A DNA stretch of 64,000 nucleotides from Roseovarius sp. ZX-A-9 (GCF_028369135.1 NZ_JAPWHW010000012.1:1-64000), one strand, 5' to 3'. Counted from the first letter of the stretch, positions 47,197-57,481 are shown. The notes: generated from the letters alone by a model not told the origin. Translations and numbers: made by a program.

Positions 47197-49391
47197 CCGT
47201 CGCGCTGCATCCTCCGGCTTCGGCCTGTCCGGCCTGCGCTGTTGCCCCGGCCGCGCTGGAGGTGGCAGGCGCGCAAGAGGCACAGCCCGGCGAGATAGTC
47301 CTCTCGCTTCCGACGATCCACTGCGCGGCCTGCATCGCAAAGGTCGAGGGCGGGCTGGCCCGGCATGAAGGCGTCAACGCCGTGCGGGTGAACCTGACAC
47401 TCAAGCGCGCCACGATCGACGCGGCACCCGACGTGACTGCCTCCGACATGATCGAAGCGCTGGCCGCACTGGGCTATGAAGCACATGAATTGGACGCCGG
47501 CGCGCTGAGCGCCACGGCGACGGACCGGGCGGGTCGTGACCTGCTGATGCGCCTTGCCGTTGCGGGTTTTGCCAGCATGAATGTGATGCTGCTGTCGGTC
47601 GCGGTCTGGTCCGGGGCCGAGGACGCGACGCGCGACATGTTCCACTGGATCTCGGCGGCCATTGCGCTGCCTGCCATCGCCTTTTCCGGTCAGCCGTTTT
47701 TCCGCAACGCATGGGCTGCGCTGCGGGCGGGGCGGCTGAACATGGATGTTCCGATCACGCTGGCGATCCTGCTGGCGATCGGCACATCGCTTTGGGAAAC
47801 CGCGCTGAGCGGCCACCACGCCTATTTCGACGCGGCGCTCACGCTGACCTTCTTCCTGCTGGCCGGGCGCTATCTTGACCATCGCACGCGGGCCATTGCG
47901 CGCTCTGCCGCCGAAGAGCTGACCGCGCTCGAAGTGCCGCGCGCGTGGCTGTTAGAGGACGGCACCGAGCGCGAAGTGCCGGTGGCACAATTACGGGCCG
48001 GCGATCTGATCGTGGTGCGGCCCGGCGGGCGGATGCCGGTCGACGGTGAGATTGAGGCCGGAGTGTCCGAACTCGACCGCGCCTTGCTGACGGGCGAAAC
48101 CCTGCCGGTATTTGCCGGGCCGGGGCAGGCGGTGTCGGCGGGCGAGTTGAACCTGACCGGGCCGCTGACCGTCCGCGCCACCGCCGTGGGACGTGATACG
48201 TCGCTGCACCGCATGGCTGATCTGGTCGCGGTGGCCGAATCCGGGCGCGCCAATTACACATCACTGGCTGACAAGGCGGCCAAGCTCTATGCGCCGGGGG
48301 TGCATATCCTGTCGGCGCTGGCATTCCTTGGCTGGTATCTGGCCACGTTCGACATGCGGACCGCGCTCAACATTGCCGCCGCCGTTCTGATCATCACCTG
48401 CCCCTGCGCGCTGGGCCTTGCGGTGCCTGCGGTGACGACAGCGGCCAGCGGGCGGCTCTTTCGGCGCGGCATGCTGATCAAGGATGGGACAGCGCTGGAG
48501 CGGCTGGCAGAGGTCGATACCGTGGTATTCGACAAGACCGGCACGCTGACCACGGGCACGCCTGTGCTGATGGGGTTGGACCAGATCGACACGCGCGAGG
48601 CAGGCATTGCGCTGGCGCTGGCGATGGGGTCGGCGCATCCGCTGTCGCGGGCGATCGTGCAGGCGGGGCAGGCGGCAGGTATTGCGCCTGCGTCGGTCAG
48701 CGAGATCGAGGAGGTGCCGGGCTACGGGACCCGCGGTATCTGGCAGGGGCAGGTCGTCCGGCTTGGTCGCGCGTCCTGGGTGGGCGCCGTGCCGCTGGCG
48801 GTCACTGCGAGTTACCTGCAGGTGGGCGAGTGCGCTCCGATCTCCCTGCAATTCGAAGACCGGTTGCGGGACGGCGCAGCTGACACGGTTGCGCAGTTCA
48901 TCGCTCGCGGGTTCGAAGTCTACCTGATTTCCGGCGACAGCGCTCCCAGCGTCGAGGCGATGGCTGAACGGCTCGGGATCACCCGTTGGATGGCCGAGAC
49001 GCTGCCTGCGGACAAGGCCGCGCGGGTGGCGGCGCTGGGCGAAGCGGGCCGCCGCGTGCTGATGGTCGGGGATGGGCTGAACGACACCGCCGCACTGGCG
49101 GCGGCACATGTGTCGATTTCGCCTGCCAGCGCGCTTGATGCGGCGCGCGTGGCGTCGGACATGGTGCTGCTGGGGTCTGATCTGGGCGTGCTGGCCGAGG
49201 CCAGTACCATCGCCAAATCCGCCACCAGACGGATCCGCGAGAATTTCCGCATCGCCACCGTCTACAATCTGGTCGCGGTGCCGCTGGCGGTGGCGGGGTT
49301 GGCGACGCCGTTGATCGCGGCGCTGGCGATGTCCAGCAGTTCGATCATTGTTTCGCTCAATGCCTTGCGGCTGCGCGGGGGGCGGGGATGA
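47193..49391 (+). CDS. ccoI: CcoI, copper-transporting P1B-type ATPase (FixI)
   Basis: 732 residues. An N-terminal heavy-metal domain has CAACIAKVEGG, preceded by CPACAVAP. The transmembrane copper motif is CPCALGLAVPA. The phosphorylation site DKTGTLTTG and hinge GDGLNDTAAL are intact. It exports copper to the periplasm for cbb3 assembly. Overlaps ccoH upstream and ccoS downstream. Confidence 0.97.
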   Translation: MTVALHPPASACPACAVAPAALEVAGAQEAQPGEIVLSLPTIHCAACIAKVEGGLARHEGVNAVRVNLTLKRATIDAAPDVTASDMIEALAALGYEAHELDAGALSATATDRAGRDLLMRLAVAGFASMNVMLLSVAVWSGAEDATRDMFHWISAAIALPAIAFSGQPFFRNAWAALRAGRLNMDVPITLAILLAIGTSLWETALSGHHAYFDAALTLTFFLLAGRYLDHRTRAIARSAAEELTALEVPRAWLLEDGTEREVPVAQLRAGDLIVVRPGGRMPVDGEIEAGVSELDRALLTGETLPVFAGPGQAVSAGELNLTGPLTVRATAVGRDTSLHRMADLVAVAESGRANYTSLADKAAKLYAPGVHILSALAFLGWYLATFDMRTALNIAAAVLIITCPCALGLAVPAVTTAASGRLFRRGMLIKDGTALERLAEVDTVVFDKTGTLTTGTPVLMGLDQIDTREAGIALALAMGSAHPLSRAIVQAGQAAGIAPASVSEIEEVPGYGTRGIWQGQVVRLGRASWVGAVPLAVTASYLQVGECAPISLQFEDRLRDGAADTVAQFIARGFEVYLISGDSAPSVEAMAERLGITRWMAETLPADKAARVAALGEAGRRVLMVGDGLNDTAALAAAHVSISPASALDAARVASDMVLLGSDLGVLAEASTIAKSATRRIRENFRIATVYNLVAVPLAVAGLATPLIAALAMSSSSIIVSLNALRLRGGRG

Positions 49392-49546
49392 ATATTCTGG
49401 TCTACCTCATCCCGGTTTCGCTGTTCCTTGGGGGGATCGGGCTGGTCGCGTTCATCTATACGGTGCGCAGCAACCAATATGACGACCCCGAGGGCGACAG
49501 CCGTCGCATCCTGTCGGACGAGTGGGACGACCGGCCCAAGCCGTAG
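49388..49546 (+). CDS. ccoS: CcoS, cbb3 oxidase assembly protein (FixS)
   Basis: 52 residues. One membrane helix (about 4-25) followed by a short tail with YDDPEGDSRRIL, the conserved CcoS motif. ATG at 49388 overlaps the ccoI stop. Needed to insert cofactors into cbb3 oxidase. Last gene of ccoGHIS. Confidence 0.96.
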   Translation: MNILVYLIPVSLFLGGIGLVAFIYTVRSNQYDDPEGDSRRILSDEWDDRPKP

Positions 49547-49562
49547 GCGCCCGCGTGGCCGC

Positions 49563-50633
49563 TCAGGCGGCACTCCGTGCGTCAGGGCTGTCGGCCAGAT
49601 CAAGGCTGTCATCACCTGCCTGCCGCAGAACCAGCTCTGCCTCGGTCCGTTTGATCACCATGCGCGCCGTCGGCCGATAGCTGAGCGGGTCCGACGCAAG
49701 GCGCGGGAGCGCGCGGTGGATTTCTGCGCGCGTGGCAGCCTCAAACGCCCCCAACCCGACAGGTTCGGGGTGAAAGCTTTCGCAGGCAAGGCCCGCGGCT
49801 CGCAGCACATGGTGACCGGCCAGAAGGATGTGATGGTAGCACACCGGCATGGGAACGGGGGCATGCCCGATGCCGCGATGCCCCACGAGAGCCTTGGCCG
49901 GAGCGAAGACTTCTCTTTCCCCGAAATAGAGTGCGCAGAGCGGATGCGACAGCACGGCGCGGTGGTTGGGGGACAGGTAGAGATCTTGCAACGGCGTGCC
50001 GGGGCCGAACGCGCCCGCCGGAATGCGCACCGGGCGTAGTGCCGGATCGCCGCTGTGGTTCAGCGGCAGGGTCCGCCCCCCGGCCCAGATCACGGGCTGC
50101 AGCCCGGCGTCTTCGGTCCAGACCAGATCGCCCGCGCGCAGCGTCTCGACAGGGCGCGGCCCTTGCGCCGTCAGGATCGGCGTGCCGCTGACAAAGCAGG
50201 GCACCGTGTCGGGGTTTGGTGTCGACTGCACATCGTAGCTGGTGCCGCCATCGCTGGATTCCAGAGATTCGCCCGCTCCCGTGGGGCCGAGCGCGGTGGA
50301 GGTCATGCCAATGGCCGGGCCGTTGGTTGCGGTCACGATGCTGTCGAAGGACACGAATTGCGTCACGATGCCATCGACGACCAATGCGGCCGCACCGTCC
50401 TTGTGCACTCCGGTGAAGCTGGCGGATGTGGCTTGGTCGATTACATAGACATCGCGCCCGGCGACGGTGCCATCCACTGCCCCCAGATCGTTGACCGAAC
50501 GCACTGTACCGTTGGGGTGGTAGATGATGACCTGGATGTTGCTGACATCCAGCCCCTGATTCACGGCCACTTCGATGAAATCGAGACTGCCCGCACCAAG
50601 GAACTTCAATTCAGAGAAATAGGGATCGGGCAT
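49563..50633 (-). CDS. Hint-domain (intein/hedgehog-like) protein
   Basis: 356 residues from ATG 50633. The second half is a Hint_2 domain: CFVSGTPILTAQGPRPVETL with the nucleophile Cys at the start, LRAGDLVWT, and a conserved PVRIPAGAFGPGTPLQDLYLSPNHR. The N-terminal about 150 residues are beta-rich. Hint domains self-cleave or splice in other contexts; the alphaproteobacterial Hint_2 proteins are of unknown role, often secreted. Convergent with ccoS. Confidence 0.9.
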   Translation of the reverse strand: MPDPYFSELKFLGAGSLDFIEVAVNQGLDVSNIQVIIYHPNGTVRSVNDLGAVDGTVAGRDVYVIDQATSASFTGVHKDGAAALVVDGIVTQFVSFDSIVTATNGPAIGMTSTALGPTGAGESLESSDGGTSYDVQSTPNPDTVPCFVSGTPILTAQGPRPVETLRAGDLVWTEDAGLQPVIWAGGRTLPLNHSGDPALRPVRIPAGAFGPGTPLQDLYLSPNHRAVLSHPLCALYFGEREVFAPAKALVGHRGIGHAPVPMPVCYHHILLAGHHVLRAAGLACESFHPEPVGLGAFEAATRAEIHRALPRLASDPLSYRPTARMVIKRTEAELVLRQAGDDSLDLADSPDARSAA

Positions 50634-50778
50634 GGCACACCTGTAAAAGGACTGGTGCCAGTGTCGCAAAGCATAGTGATCAAACTGTGATCCAAATGGG
50701 GCGTAGCCCCCCGCAGGCACGCCATAATCACGGTCAGGCGACCCTGCGTTTTGCCTTGCCGTAGCAGGGCGGGTCGGG

Positions 50779-52236
50779 TCAGCCCGGTTCAATCATGAAG
50801 CAGGTGAATTTCTTGGCGTGAAGTCGACGGCAGGCCAGATCGGCGGTTTCGCGGGTCAGTCCCATAAAATTGGCGTCGAACCCGTTCGACCGTTTCACGA
50901 CCTTGCGCAAGGACCCGTCAAGCGTGCTGATTTCGCTCAGCGCGGTTTTGAGAAGGACTTTGTGCGCCTTGTACTGGCTGGGATAGCGGCCCACGTTTAC
51001 GCCCCAGTTGCGCCCGCCCGAAGTGGAGATGCGGGTGACGACCTCGCGCACCGGGTCGGACTGGGCATCGGAGACCAGTGATGCCGGGCGGGTCACAGGC
51101 TTGACCGTGTCCGTCGGCAATGCGGCGACCATCACTTTTTCGACGCTGACTTTCGGTTCCGGTTTCGGTGCGCTCTTGGCGGCAAGGGTTGCGGCCTGCG
51201 CGGCCATCACGGCCTTTTCGATATCCGACTGAGATGCAATCAGCACCGGCTCTGCGGTGGTGGCGGGCGCTTCGGGGACCGGGCGCGCATGTGGTCTGAG
51301 GCTCTTCTTGACGGCGGCGGCACTGGCCAGCCGAACGGTGCGACCGACGCCACCGGGGGTGCCAGCCTTGCCCATGTAGGGTGGTACCTTTGGCTTTACG
51401 ACGGCCACGCGCGTGGGGGCGCGGCGAAAGCCGAGGTCGAGTAGCTCTGCCACCCGCGCGTTGCGCGTTGCGGTGGAGCGCCCGCCGAAGACAGTGGCAA
51501 TCACTCGCTCGCTACCGCGTTCGGCGCTGGCCACGAGGTTGAACCCGGCCGCGCGGGTATAGCCGGTCTTGATCCCGTCTGCGCCCTTGTAGGAATTCAG
51601 CAGCCGCCGGTTGGTGTGCTGAACGGTGCGCACGCCGGCATAGGCCTCGCGGCGGGAAAACAGGTTATAATATTCGGGATAGTCGTAAAACAGGTGCCGC
51701 CCCAGCACGGTCATGTCCCGCGCGGTGGACAGATGCCCCGATTCCGTCAGCCCATGCGCGTTCTTGAAGGTGGTGCGGGTCATGCCCAGTGCCTTGGCGG
51801 TGCGGTTCATCCGGCGGGCAAACTTGGCTTCCGAGCCCTCGATGGCTTCGGCGATGGCGGTGGCGGCGTCATTCGCCGACTTTACCGCCGCCGCGCGGAT
51901 GAGAAACCGCAGCTTGATCCGCTGCCCGGCCTTGAGGCCCAGTTTCGAAGGGGGTTCATTCGCGGCATGGCTCGACACCAGTACGGTGTCGTCAAGGCTG
52001 ATCTCGCCGTTTTCGATGGCCTCGAAGGCGATATAAAGCGTCATCATCTTGGTCAGCGAAGCCGGATGGAGCCGGCTATCGGCGTTTTCCGCGTGCAGCA
52101 CCTTGCCCGTTCGGGCATCCATAACCAGCGCCGCGTAAGGTGCCGCCGCCGCGCTTAGCGGGACGATCACGAACATCCAGATCGTGGCGATGGCCAACAG
52201 ACCCCACCGGATCGGCTGCGTTTTCCGAGCCTTCAT
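50779..52236 (-). CDS. D-alanyl-D-alanine carboxypeptidase with SPOR domain
   Basis: 485 residues. Signal peptide to about residue 31. The penicillin-binding motifs are SLTK at 60-63, SAN at 120-122 and KTG at 223-225. A Pro/Ala-rich linker follows and the C terminus (about 405-485) is a SPOR domain (NWGVNVGRYPSQYKAHKVL), which binds denuded septal glycan. It trims the terminal D-Ala of pentapeptides, probably at division sites. Confidence 0.95.
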   Translation of the reverse strand: MKARKTQPIRWGLLAIATIWMFVIVPLSAAAAPYAALVMDARTGKVLHAENADSRLHPASLTKMMTLYIAFEAIENGEISLDDTVLVSSHAANEPPSKLGLKAGQRIKLRFLIRAAAVKSANDAATAIAEAIEGSEAKFARRMNRTAKALGMTRTTFKNAHGLTESGHLSTARDMTVLGRHLFYDYPEYYNLFSRREAYAGVRTVQHTNRRLLNSYKGADGIKTGYTRAAGFNLVASAERGSERVIATVFGGRSTATRNARVAELLDLGFRRAPTRVAVVKPKVPPYMGKAGTPGGVGRTVRLASAAAVKKSLRPHARPVPEAPATTAEPVLIASQSDIEKAVMAAQAATLAAKSAPKPEPKVSVEKVMVAALPTDTVKPVTRPASLVSDAQSDPVREVVTRISTSGGRNWGVNVGRYPSQYKAHKVLLKTALSEISTLDGSLRKVVKRSNGFDANFMGLTRETADLACRRLHAKKFTCFMIEPG

Positions 52237-52549
52237 GGAACTACTACTCTTCTTCTGCCTCGCGCCGCCGGTTTTCCGGCTGGCATTTATTATGCTCAGA
52301 AGGCTAGCACATGAAGGAATCTCGATAAAGCCCTCATTTTAATTGAATTAATGTCATTTGACATAACGTGCCATCCACATGTTGGGCGCCGTGCAGATCC
52401 ACCCACAACACTGTCCAATGTGGCAGCATTGTGGCGAATCCGGGCGGAAAATGTGGCGGGGCAGGGGCGGGTTTTTCAGCCGTCACGCAGGGCTTGCGTG
52501 TATCGTTTCGGGCGGGGTTCCCGCAGGGCGGCACTCCACCGGCGGCCGT
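52237..52549. other. Intergenic region upstream of the carboxypeptidase gene
   Basis: A 313-base gap. It contains an AT-rich stretch (52338-52365) and a perfect inverted repeat ATGTCA-TT-TGACAT at 52351-52364 that could bind a regulator. It should hold the carboxypeptidase promoter. No gene is evident. Confidence 0.4.
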
Positions 52550-53122
52550 CTATCTGACGAGTTTCGCAACCTCTCCGTGCCGGTGGCAAGTGACCAGATG
52601 ATCGTTCACGAGCCCGCATGCCTGCATGAACGCATAGACGATGGTCGGCCCGCAAAAGGTGAAACCACGCTTCTTGAGGTCCTTCGAAATCGCTGTGGAC
52701 AGCGGTGTGTGCGCGGGGACGTCGGCCATGCTGTCCCAGGTGTTTTGCATCGGCACGCCATCGACATAGCCCCAGAGATAGTTGTCGAACCCCTGTTCGG
52801 CTTCGATGCGCTGCCAGGCGCGCGCATTCTTGATCGTCGCCTCGATCTTGCCGCGGTGCCGTATGATGCCCGGATCAGCCAGCAGGCGGTTGACCTCGGG
52901 CTCGCCCCAAAGGGCAATCACATCGGGGTCGAACCCGGCAAATGCCGCGCGAAAATTATCGCGCTTTTTCAATATGGTAATCCAGCTCAATCCGGCCTGG
53001 AACCCGTCAAGAATCAGCTTCTCCCATAGGGCGCGGCTGTCATATTCCGGCACGCCCCATTCGGTGTCGTGATAGGTCATGTAAATTGCCTCGTGCCCCA
53101 CCCAATCGCATCGCTGGCTCAT
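52550..53122 (-). CDS. tag: DNA-3-methyladenine glycosylase I
   Basis: 190 residues from ATG 53122 (MSQRCDWVG), preceded by GGGATGAGCC. It has the Tag core with YHDTEWGVP, LILDGFQAGLSW and the zinc-associated FCGPTIVYAFMQACGLVNDH. It removes 3-methyladenine from alkylated DNA. Single gene divergent from the EAL gene. Confidence 0.96.
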   Translation of the reverse strand: MSQRCDWVGHEAIYMTYHDTEWGVPEYDSRALWEKLILDGFQAGLSWITILKKRDNFRAAFAGFDPDVIALWGEPEVNRLLADPGIIRHRGKIEATIKNARAWQRIEAEQGFDNYLWGYVDGVPMQNTWDSMADVPAHTPLSTAISKDLKKRGFTFCGPTIVYAFMQACGLVNDHLVTCHRHGEVAKLVR

Positions 53123-53212
53123 CCCGGCCTCCGTCAGTTCGTTCAAATTGTCACCTTAACTGTTCCTTATCTCCAAAGGAGGAGGCTGGGCGAGGAAAAT
53201 TCGGAGAGGCTG

Positions 53213-54055
53213 ATGAGCGCGCATATCAAACGCAAATGGGCTGACGTTCCGGCGGACCATATGGATCCGCTGTCATATGCCGTCTCTGCCCGGGACCGGT
53301 CGGTGATTTCCATGGTGGATCAGGTGGTGCGGCACAAACAGGTCGTGCTGGCCTTTCAGCCGGTCGTGGCGGCAGGCCGGGCCACCCGCGTCGCGTTTTA
53401 CGAGGGGTTGATCCGCGTTCTGGACGAAACCGGGCGGATCATCCCGGCAAGGGATTTCATAGATGTGATCGAATCCACCGAAACGGGGCGCGTGATTGAC
53501 TGCCTGGCCCTGGAAAATGGGCTGCGCAGGCTGGCACGGCATGACGACCTGCGGCTGGCGATCAACATGTCGGCACGCTCGATCGGGTGCGAGCCGTGGA
53601 TGCAGACCCTGCGAAACGGCCTCGGGGCCCATCCGAGCGTGGGTGAGCGCCTTATCCTGGAAATCACCGAAAGCTCGGCGATGATCGTGCCAGAACTGGT
53701 GGTGAGCTTCATGGAAGAGGCGCAGAAAAACGGGATCAGTTTCGCGCTGGATGATTTCGGGGCTGGCTTCACCTCGTTCCGGTATCTCAAGCAGTTTTAC
53801 TTCGACATCCTCAAGATCGATGGCCAGTTCATTCGCGGCATCGCGCAGGACCCGGACAATCAGGTGCTGACCACCGCGCTGGCCACCATCGCGCGGCAGT
53901 TCGACATGTTCACCGTCGCAGAGAGCGTCGAGCTGGCCGAGGATGCCGCCTACCTGACCTCTATCGGAATTGACTGTCTGCAGGGCCATATCTTTGGCGC
54001 GCCGACGGTCAACCCGACGTGGCTGAATGCGGGGGCGGCCTGTGCCAGCGCCTGA
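53213..54055 (+). CDS. EAL-domain protein (c-di-GMP phosphodiesterase-like), variant motif
   Basis: 280 residues from ATG 53213. A single EAL domain with no GGDEF, PAS or membrane segment. The signature is YEGLIR at 63-68 instead of EAL, a permitted variant. EITES, ALDDFGAGFTSF, ILKIDGQFI and AESVE provide the other metal and catalytic residues. It is probably an active phosphodiesterase, although the motif difference leaves room for a binding-only role. Confidence 0.9.
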   Translation: MSAHIKRKWADVPADHMDPLSYAVSARDRSVISMVDQVVRHKQVVLAFQPVVAAGRATRVAFYEGLIRVLDETGRIIPARDFIDVIESTETGRVIDCLALENGLRRLARHDDLRLAINMSARSIGCEPWMQTLRNGLGAHPSVGERLILEITESSAMIVPELVVSFMEEAQKNGISFALDDFGAGFTSFRYLKQFYFDILKIDGQFIRGIAQDPDNQVLTTALATIARQFDMFTVAESVELAEDAAYLTSIGIDCLQGHIFGAPTVNPTWLNAGAACASA

Positions 54056-54215
54056 GCGTTCTCCACCAGATGTGACAATGCGACCGTTGAAGCGACCCCG
54101 TGCATGCGATATGTGGTGAGGCAGGAGGGTGGGGATGCCGCCGGGCGCGGCGCTGAGCCGTCGCGTGTCGCAATCACTGCCAACCGGGAAATTTTTCTGG
54201 TGGAGAGACGTATAC

Positions 54216-55391
54216 ATGACCAACGTTGTTATTGCATCCGCAGCCCGCACGGCTGTCGGCTCTTTCGGGGGCGCGTTCGCAAACACGCCTGCGCATGATC
54301 TGGGCGCCGCCGTACTTGAGGCCGTCGTGGAACGTGCCGGGATCGACAAATCCGAAGTGTCCGAAACAATTCTCGGTCAGGTTCTGACCGCGGCCCAGGG
54401 CCAGAACCCTGCGCGTCAGGCACATATCAACGCCGGTCTGCCGATCGAAAGCTCCGCTTGGGGTCTCAACCAGGTGTGTGGCTCTGGCCTGCGTGCCGTC
54501 GCGTTGGGCGCGCAAAATATCCAGTTGGGTGATGCCTCGATCATCTGTGCGGGCGGGCAGGAAAACATGACGCTCAGCCCCCATGCCGCGAATCTGCGCG
54601 CCGGGCACAAGATGGGCGATATGAAATACATCGACACGATGATCCGCGATGGCCTGTGGGATGCGTTCAACGGCTACCACATGGGTCAGACCGCTGAAAA
54701 CGTCGCCGAGCAATGGCAGATCAGCCGCGAGATGCAGGACGAATTCGCCGTCGCCAGCCAGAACAAGGCCGAAGCGGCGCAGAAGGCAGGGAAATTCGAC
54801 GACGAAGTGATCGCGTTCACCGTCAAGACCCGCAAGGGCGATATCGTCGTGGACAAGGACGAATATATCCGCCACGGCGCGAATATCGAAGCCATGCAGA
54901 AGATGCGCCCGGCCTTTACCAAGGACGGCAGCGTGACTGCTGCCAACGCTTCGGGCCTCAACGATGGCGCCGCCGCAACCCTGTTGATGAGCGCTGACGA
55001 AGCCAACAATCGTGGCATTGAACCGCTGGCGCGCATCGCCAGCTACGCCACTGCGGGGGTCGACCCGTCGATCATGGGCGTCGGCCCGATCTATGCCAGC
55101 CGCAAGGCGCTGGAAAAGGCGGGATGGTCCGTGAACGACCTTGATCTGGTCGAGGCCAACGAAGCCTTTGCCGCGCAGGCATGTGCCGTCAACAAGGAGA
55201 TGGGCTGGGATCCGGCCATCGTGAACGTGAACGGCGGCGCGATCGCCATCGGCCACCCGATCGGTGCCTCGGGCTGCCGGATTTTGAACACCCTGCTCTT
55301 CGAGATGAAGCGCCGGGGGGCCAAGAAGGGCCTCGCGACACTCTGCATCGGTGGCGGCATGGGAGTCGCCATGTGCGTCGAGCGGGACTGA
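54216..55391 (+). CDS. phaA: Acetyl-CoA C-acetyltransferase (beta-ketothiolase)
   Basis: 391 residues from ATG 54216 with GGAGAGACG upstream. The nucleophile Cys88 is in [19 protein letters not shown] supplies the catalytic histidine, and CIGGGMG the second cysteine. It condenses two acetyl-CoA into acetoacetyl-CoA, first step of polyhydroxybutyrate synthesis. phaB follows, separated by a terminator. Confidence 0.97.
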   Translation: MTNVVIASAARTAVGSFGGAFANTPAHDLGAAVLEAVVERAGIDKSEVSETILGQVLTAAQGQNPARQAHINAGLPIESSAWGLNQVCGSGLRAVALGAQNIQLGDASIICAGGQENMTLSPHAANLRAGHKMGDMKYIDTMIRDGLWDAFNGYHMGQTAENVAEQWQISREMQDEFAVASQNKAEAAQKAGKFDDEVIAFTVKTRKGDIVVDKDEYIRHGANIEAMQKMRPAFTKDGSVTAANASGLNDGAAATLLMSADEANNRGIEPLARIASYATAGVDPSIMGVGPIYASRKALEKAGWSVNDLDLVEANEAFAAQACAVNKEMGWDPAIVNVNGGAIAIGHPIGASGCRILNTLLFEMKRRGAKKGLATLCIGGGMGVAMCVERD

Positions 55392-55416
55392 CGCGGCGGC
55401 CGAGGGTATAGAGCAT

Positions 55417-55449
55417 AAAAAAGGGCGCCGATTTCGGCGCCCTTTTTTG
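55417..55449 (+). terminator. Rho-independent terminator between phaA and phaB
   Basis: AAAAAAGGGCGCCGA pairs with TCGGCGCCCTTTTTT around TT, a strong hairpin with a 3' T run. It predicts that phaB needs its own promoter in the 150 bases that follow. Confidence 0.93.
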
Positions 55450-55597
55450 GGAGCGCGGCCCAGCATTGCCAAATAAGTCGGGCGAAAGGGCAAATCGGAA
55501 GAGTAATAATATTGCGCACCGGAGGTCAAAATAGTAACAGAGTTACTAGTCCAACTTACATCACTCACTCAAGACACGGATATGAAGGAGAGACATC

Positions 55598-56320
55598 ATG
55601 GCACGAACAGCACTCGTCACCGGCGGCTCGCGCGGTATCGGCGCGGCCATTTCCAAGGCCCTCAAGGAGCAGGGCTGCAACGTCGCTGCGACCTATGCAG
55701 GCAATGACGAAGCCGCCGCTGCTTTCACCGCCGAAACCGGCATCAAGACCTATAAATGGAACGTCGCCGACTATGACGCCAGCAAGGCGGGCATCGCCCA
55801 GGTGGAAGCGGATCTTGGCCCGATTGATATCGTCGTGGCCAATGCTGGCATCACCCGCGACGCACCTTTTCACAAGATGACGCCGGAGCAATGGCATCAG
55901 GTGATCGACACCAACCTCACAGGCGTCTTCAACACTGTGCACCCGATCTGGCCCGGCATGCGCGAGCGCAAGTTTGGCCGCGTGATCGTCATCAGCTCGA
56001 TCAACGGTCAAAAGGGCCAGTTCGCCCAAGTCAATTATGCCGCGACCAAGGCAGGCGATCTGGGCATCGTGAAAAGCCTGGCCCAGGAAGGCGCGCGCGC
56101 AGGCATCACCGCCAACGCCGTCTGCCCGGGTTATATCGCGACCGAGATGGTCATGGCCGTGCCTGAAAAGGTGCGCGAATCGATCATCAGCCAGATCCCA
56201 GCGGGCCGTCTGGGCGAGCCGGAAGAGATCGCACGCTGCGTGGTCTTCCTGGCCTCGGACGATGCGGGCTTTATCAACGGCTCGACCATTTCGGCGAACG
56301 GTGCGCAATTCTTTGTTTGA
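55598..56320 (+). CDS. phaB: Acetoacetyl-CoA reductase
   Basis: 240 residues, short-chain dehydrogenase. NADP site GGSRGIG at 10-16, catalytic serine in VISSING, and YAATK with Tyr and Lys. The end GSTISANGAQFFV is usual for PhbB. GGAGAG lies 8 bases before ATG. Reduces acetoacetyl-CoA to (R)-3-hydroxybutyryl-CoA for PHB. Confidence 0.97.
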   Translation: MARTALVTGGSRGIGAAISKALKEQGCNVAATYAGNDEAAAAFTAETGIKTYKWNVADYDASKAGIAQVEADLGPIDIVVANAGITRDAPFHKMTPEQWHQVIDTNLTGVFNTVHPIWPGMRERKFGRVIVISSINGQKGQFAQVNYAATKAGDLGIVKSLAQEGARAGITANAVCPGYIATEMVMAVPEKVRESIISQIPAGRLGEPEEIARCVVFLASDDAGFINGSTISANGAQFFV

Positions 56321-56426
56321 CGCATGAGAAACAGCGCCATAGCGTGCGGCGGCTGTCCCAATGGGGCAGCCGTTTTCGTTCAAGGTGTTGGGCATTCAGC
56401 CTGACGCTCGGAAGGGTGGGGGAGCG

Positions 56427-57290
56427 ATGACACGAAACAAGGCAACGGCAATCGGATTCGCGGCAGTGCTGCTGTGGTCGTTGCTGGCCCTCTTTACCGT
56501 CGGCTCCGCGCCGGTTCCGCCGCTGCAACTGAACGCGATGTGTTTCGCTATCGCTACCCTGATCGGCTTTGTCTGGGTCGCCCGTAGCGGCAGGATGGCC
56601 GATCTGCGCAAGGTGTCCTGGCGCGTCTATGTTTTCGGGACGGCGGGGCTCTTTGGCTATCATCTGCTGTATTTCACCGCACTGCGTCTGGCCCCGCCTG
56701 CCGAGGCGGGATTGATCGCCTATCTCTGGCCGCTACTGATCGTGTTGTTCTCGGGCCTGCTGCCGGGCGAGCAGTTGCGCCCGGGGCATCTGATCGGTGC
56801 GCTTGCAGCCTTTGCCGGGGCGGCCTTGATCATCGCGCGGGGCGGGGCCAGTTTCGAGGCCAGCGCCTTGCCCGGTTACGGCGCGGCGGCGCTCTGCGCC
56901 TTGACCTGGTCCAGTTACTCGGTGCTGTCGCGGCGGCTGGGAGATGTGCCCACGAACAGCGTCGCGGTATTCTGTGCTGGCACCGCCCTGCTGTCGCTGA
57001 TCGCGCATCTGGCGTTCGAGACGACGGTCTGGCCCGCAGATGCGCTGGGCTGGGCCTCGGTTGCGGCGCTGGGCTTGGGGCCGGTCGGGCTGGCCTTTTA
57101 CGTCTGGGATATCGGGGTGAAACGCGGCGATATCCAGCTGTTGGGTGTGGCGTCCTATGCCGCTCCTCTGCTGTCTACCTTGGTATTGATCCTTGCTGGC
57201 GTCGCTGCACCTAGCGCGATCTTGCTGATTGCGGCAGTGCTGATCGCCGGTGGCGCGCTCTTGGCGGCCAGGGCAGGCGGGACGAAGTGA
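56427..57290 (+). CDS. DMT-family (EamA) exporter, YddG-like
   Basis: 287 residues with ten membrane segments in two EamA repeats. The N-terminal region (ATAIGFAAVLLWSLLALFTV) and LRLAPPAEAGLIAYLWPLLIV resemble YddG-type aromatic amino acid exporters. GGTGGGGGAGCG lies before the ATG at 56427. Substrate is not certain. Confidence 0.88.
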   Translation: MTRNKATAIGFAAVLLWSLLALFTVGSAPVPPLQLNAMCFAIATLIGFVWVARSGRMADLRKVSWRVYVFGTAGLFGYHLLYFTALRLAPPAEAGLIAYLWPLLIVLFSGLLPGEQLRPGHLIGALAAFAGAALIIARGGASFEASALPGYGAAALCALTWSSYSVLSRRLGDVPTNSVAVFCAGTALLSLIAHLAFETTVWPADALGWASVAALGLGPVGLAFYVWDIGVKRGDIQLLGVASYAAPLLSTLVLILAGVAAPSAILLIAAVLIAGGALLAARAGGTK

Positions 57291-57481
57291 GACAGGTTGT
57301 AGCGCGGCCAGTCGCGGGTGCCTAGTATGGCCGGTAGATTTGCATCCCTCCGCGCCCGTGGCGCAGAGGGCAGGCCCTCGTCAGGGCGTTCCATCTATGA
57401 CTGTGGCATTTGACGAACTATGGTGTCCACTGTCGGGGCGGGCGCCGCCGAAGCGATGCCCGTGGTCTGGCCTAATTGATG

